Source: Clostridium gasigenes (lineage in GTDB: Bacteria; Bacillota; Clostridia; Clostridiales; Clostridiaceae). Taken from it: a DNA stretch of 64,000 bases. The notes under the pieces were generated by a model. The model ran no database searches, was not told the DNA's origin, and worked only from the letters and a program-made list of their open reading frames with translations. Positions 61,920-64,000 of this stretch are shown piece after piece (the first letter of the stretch is position 1; every line of letters begins with the position of its first letter). The stretch lies in assembly GCF_900104115.1 (NCBI RefSeq), contig NZ_FNJM01000001.1, positions 639,374 to 703,373 of the forward strand, written 5' to 3'. The translations under genes were made by a program, and so were the position numbers.

Positions 61920-62633
61920 ATGCTAATAAGTAATATAGATATAAAAAACTTTGGTGCAGAGCTCTTAGATAAGAATATAAGTACTGCTGAATTTACTTCT
62001 AATAAAGAATGGCTTAAAAATGCATATAAACCTCTGATCTTAAGTAAAGAAAATAAATACACTAGTATTAGATGCAGTTTTGTATTGAAAGCTAATAATA
62101 GACAAGAATTAGAAGAACAAACTAGCCATTTCTTAAAAAAAATGGAGGAATGTATAATAAAATTTGATGATATAGAATTTTATTATAACTGTACAATGCA
62201 ATCTAAATCCAATGAATATATAGGAATAGATATAAGGGGTAATTTAGAAACAGAAAGTATAGAAGTTATGTTTTTATCAGATTATAAATATAAACCTGAA
62301 ATAACAGAAGTAATGAACAGAATAACTTCTAAAACTATCAATGTGGCAGGGAACTTAGAAACACCTTGTATAGTAGAAATTACTCCAACTATAGATATTA
62401 TTGATAGCATTTTGGAAGGCTTGGCTGATGATCCTATAATAATTAGAAATTTAAAAGGTAGTAAAACAGTTATTTTAGATGGAGAACTCCAAAAAGTTAC
62501 AGTGGATGGAGTAAATAAATATGGAGATACAGACATGTGGGATTTTCCAAGTTTGCAACCAGGCACAAATAGTCTAAAATTTAGCAGAAATAATTGCGAT
62601 ATAAAAATAAAATATAAACCACGATTTATCTAA
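61920..62633 (+). CDS. Distal tail protein (Dit)
   Basis: 237 residues. SNIDIKNFGAELLDKNISTAEF and the middle beta region, with a C-terminal galectin-like barrel (TPTIDIIDSILEGLADDPIIIRNLKGSKTVILDG, LKFSRNNCDIKIKYKPRF). Joins tail tube to the adsorption apparatus. Starts 5 bp after the tape measure stop with GAAGGAGATG. In related phages the tail-associated lysin follows here; instead a different gene does. Confidence 0.85.
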   Translation: MLISNIDIKNFGAELLDKNISTAEFTSNKEWLKNAYKPLILSKENKYTSIRCSFVLKANNRQELEEQTSHFLKKMEECIIKFDDIEFYYNCTMQSKSNEYIGIDIRGNLETESIEVMFLSDYKYKPEITEVMNRITSKTINVAGNLETPCIVEITPTIDIIDSILEGLADDPIIIRNLKGSKTVILDGELQKVTVDGVNKYGDTDMWDFPSLQPGTNSLKFSRNNCDIKIKYKPRFI

Positions 62634-62635
62634 TT

Positions 62636-62676
62636 AAAGGACATTATCCTTTTATGTCGAATAATGACAAAAGGAG
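62636..62676 (+). promoter_or_regulatory. Possible two-state hairpin at the ribosome site of the Ntn-hydrolase-like gene
   Basis: Hairpin A: AAAGGA (62636-62641), loop CATTA, TCCTTT (62647-62652), perfect. Hairpin B: CCTTTTATGTC (62648-62658), loop GAATAAT, GACAAAAGG (62666-62674), 9 pairs with one bulge. B pairs with the GG of AAGGAG, the ribosome site for ATG 62687. A and B share 62648-62652, so they exclude each other. Confidence 0.5.
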
Positions 62677-62686
62677 ATGATGGAAT

Positions 62687-63304
62687 ATGAGTCTAATATT
62701 AATAGCAGCTATGGAAGACTATATTATAATGATGAGTGATGGTAGGGTTAGCCGAGGGAACGATAATGAATTTCATATCTTAGATGATAATTATAAAAAA
62801 CTTTTAAGATTAAATGAAACGATCTGCATCGGATATGGTGGGAGTAAAGAACCTTGCGTGGAAGTTGTAGATTATTTAAAGATGTACTATAAAAACGAAA
62901 AAGATCTAGATAAATTATTCAATTTACTAAATCAAAAGGCTGGGAATGTTTTTGGAAATTATATAAGTAAAGGGATAAAAATTAAAATGCAAATAGTAAT
63001 CGGAGGGATTAATAAAGGACAAATTAAATTCAAAACAATAAAGTCAATAGATTATGATTTTAATAAAATATATATTAAATCTTATTTTACAACCGAAGAG
63101 CATATACCGGAGGGAGACACCTTAAGTTATTGTATGATGAATCCAGATGGTATAGAGGATTTGTTATTTTATAAACTGCTGTGTAGGAATACAAGTTTTG
63201 GAGTAGACGATATAAAAATAACAATGAAAGAATGTATAGATATAGCATCTGAAAAATCTAGAACAATAAATAAGAATAAATTTTTTGAAGTAATAAGGAG
63301 ATGA
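62687..63304 (+). CDS. Proteasome/HslV-like Ntn hydrolase encoded in the tail operon
   Basis: 205 residues. With Met removed, Ser1 is the N-terminus, as in HslV-type peptidases where Thr1 or Ser1 is the nucleophile. Strands LILIAAM and YIIMMSDGRVS place Asp17 exactly as in HslV (GDGQ); NYKKLLRL matches its Lys33 region NVKKVRRL; ETICIGYGGSKEPCVEVVDYL matches the following strand-helix (IAGFAGGTADA...). Later MQIVIGGINKGQIKFKTI and DIKITMKECIDIASEKS follow the proteasome beta fold. The usual SGS loop is missing. Substrate unknown; a virion-associated or maturation protease is possible. Confidence 0.6.
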   Translation: MSLILIAAMEDYIIMMSDGRVSRGNDNEFHILDDNYKKLLRLNETICIGYGGSKEPCVEVVDYLKMYYKNEKDLDKLFNLLNQKAGNVFGNYISKGIKIKMQIVIGGINKGQIKFKTIKSIDYDFNKIYIKSYFTTEEHIPEGDTLSYCMMNPDGIEDLLFYKLLCRNTSFGVDDIKITMKECIDIASEKSRTINKNKFFEVIRR

Positions 63305-63309
63305 TTTAA

Positions 63310-63468
63310 ATTTTTGATTCAGGTAAAATTGTTTTGAAAACTGATATTACAGTTAAAGAGACTTATATAATTAACCTTGATAACATTGATATAGATATAA
63401 GTGTTAATGATAAAAACCTACAAATAACTTTAAACCAAAAGAGACTTTCGAAAGAGAGTCTCTTTTAA
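63310..63468 (+). CDS. Short frame with probable ATT start, overlapping a terminator
   Basis: 52 residues: FDSGKIVLKTDITVKETYI, then beta strands INLDNIDIDISVNDKNLQITL. An in-frame TAA lies directly before the ATT at 63310, and AAGGAGATGATT sits 9 bp upstream, so ATT is the only start with a good site. A TTG at 63334 with a weak AGGT is the alternative. The last 11 codons are made of terminator stem. Confidence 0.5.
   Translation: MFDSGKIVLKTDITVKETYIINLDNIDIDISVNDKNLQITLNQKRLSKESLF
63437..63468 (+). terminator. Terminator overlapping coding end
   Basis: AAAAGAGACT (63437-63446) pairs with AGTCTCTTTT (63457-63466) around TTCGAAAGAG, then AATTTAGG. Strong stem; its right arm carries the stop codon TAA. 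Confidence 0.85.
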
Positions 63469-63485
63469 TTTAGGAGGAATTATTA

Positions 63486-63821
63486 ATGATAAAAGAATTA
63501 GATTTTAACAAAACAAAGAGTATTACTGAAGAATGTATAGTTATGGCTGATAAAATTGATGAAATAATAAAGGTAGTAAATTCAATAACTGACCCAAAAG
63601 CCACTAAGATATTAAAAGATGGTATTGAAATAATAGGTGGAGAGTTAAACATTACGGGTACTATATGTAATGTGGAGTGTTGCAAGGCTACTGTAGGCTA
63701 CTTGCAATGTGATTCTTTTAAAAATGATTCGCTTGCTATAAGTGATTGTAAGATGAAAGTTGATGAAACACTTTTAAGAAAAGCTAATATTGAAACTTTA
63801 AAAAATAATAAATTAATATAA
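63486..63821 (+). CDS. Probable tail-region protein, function unknown
   Basis: 111 residues. Helical start DFNKTKSITEECIVMADKIDEIIKVVNS, then short repeating strands (GIEIIGGELNITGTICNVECCKATVGYLQC and DSLAISDCKMKVDETLL) that suggest a beta-helix or trimeric spike. TAGGAGGAA lies before the ATG. Position near the tail tip favours a virion component. Four cysteines in the strand region. Confidence 0.65.
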   Translation: MIKELDFNKTKSITEECIVMADKIDEIIKVVNSITDPKATKILKDGIEIIGGELNITGTICNVECCKATVGYLQCDSFKNDSLAISDCKMKVDETLLRKANIETLKNNKLI

Positions 63822-63840
63822 AAGGAAGGATGATGTAAAA

Positions 63841-64000
63841 TGTTAAAAATTAATAAAAACATAACTTTAAATGGAGTATCAGAAATAGGAGGGGTGCAAG
63901 TAGTATATATGAGTGCTGCTATTTCAACAGATGGGAATAGCAATGCGAATATAAATAAATCTATTAGCAATCAAGAACTTTATAAAGCTAATAAAGTGGA
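63841..64000 (+). CDS. Phage tail-region protein, N-terminal part (cut by window end)
   Basis: 53 codons are present from ATG 63841 (AAGGAAGGATG upstream): MLKINKNITLNGVSEIGGVQVVYM, followed by an Asn/Ser-rich stretch. Likely a tail or baseplate component by position; identity cannot be judged from this part. Confidence 0.65.

Larger units (their letters stand above)
25600..64000 (+). mobile_element. Prophage, siphovirus type, left end to beyond the window
   Basis: Integrase, repressor region, recombination/replication genes, terminases, portal, capsid, connectors, tail tube, tape measure and distal tail gene occur in standard long-tailed phage order. Late genes resemble the SPP1/PBSX head lineage (PBSX-type TerL, SPP1 gp6-like portal, gp7-like minor head, GP20-like scaffold) joined to a TP901-type tail. 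All structural genes have open full-length frames, so the element looks intact in this part. Lysis genes and the right end are outside. Confidence 0.95.

Noticed and set aside
1..64000. tRNA or rRNA genes
   Set aside because: No cloverleaf-like sequence with TTCRANY loop and CCA-adjacent acceptor, and no rRNA-like stretch, was found on reading either strand.

Overview
The window is AT-rich with almost gapless coding. It carries spo0A, spoIVB, spoIIM and dacF together with xseAB-ispA-dxs-tlyA-nadK-argR-recN, an order typical of Clostridium sensu stricto (Firmicutes, endospore former). The species cannot be fixed from the sequence alone. Function calls rest on motifs and family knowledge read by eye; no database search was run.

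Bases 1 to about 25.5 kb are host chromosome. Positions 1-7248 form a housekeeping run: DNA repair (xseA end, xseB, recN), isoprenoid precursors (ispA, dxs), an rRNA methylase (tlyA), NAD kinase and the arginine repressor. Positions 7419-9862 hold spoIVB and the sporulation master regulator spo0A behind a clear sigma-H promoter. Then follow a DeoR regulator with a HAD phosphatase, a Nudix hydrolase, spoIIM, a XerD homologue that has lost most catalytic residues, two penicillin-binding carboxypeptidases, scpAB, a ytfJ/DUF2953 pair, a MATE exporter, a very small zinc-ribbon protein, an AI-2E family permease and a pentapeptide-repeat protein. Transcription units are separated by strong intrinsic terminators.

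From about 25.6 kb to beyond the right edge lies a siphovirus-type prophage inserted in a gene for a TrmFO/GidA-like FAD enzyme. Only the 3' part of that gene is present here. A large serine integrase lies at the junction beside a 36-bp dyad, the candidate attachment site. Rightward come the lysogeny switch (ImmA-type peptidase, repressor, Cro-like protein, five copies of a 17-bp operator), a recombination and replication module (SMC-like ATPase, YqaJ exonuclease, RecT, replisome organiser, RecU, SSB), many small accessory genes (MazG-like, AbrB with zinc ribbon, Rha, HNH, DNA methylase, ASCH-like, NA37 nucleoid protein), a lone membrane gene with its own promoter, and a late control region with three 11-bp direct repeats. 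The late operon contains terminases, portal, a minor head protein fused to a type-50 polymorphic toxin domain followed by a possible immunity gene, scaffold, capsid, connectors, tail tube, chaperones, tape measure and distal tail protein.

The most unusual gene is at 62687-63304, directly after the distal tail gene. Its product looks like a proteasome/HslV-type Ntn hydrolase with an exposed Ser nucleophile, Asp17 and a Lys-Lys pair in the expected places. Its ribosome binding site lies in a possible two-state RNA hairpin. The late operon is broken up by many intrinsic terminators, which suggests antitermination or deliberate attenuation. The prophage continues past base 64000, so lysis genes, tail fibres and the right attachment site are not visible.
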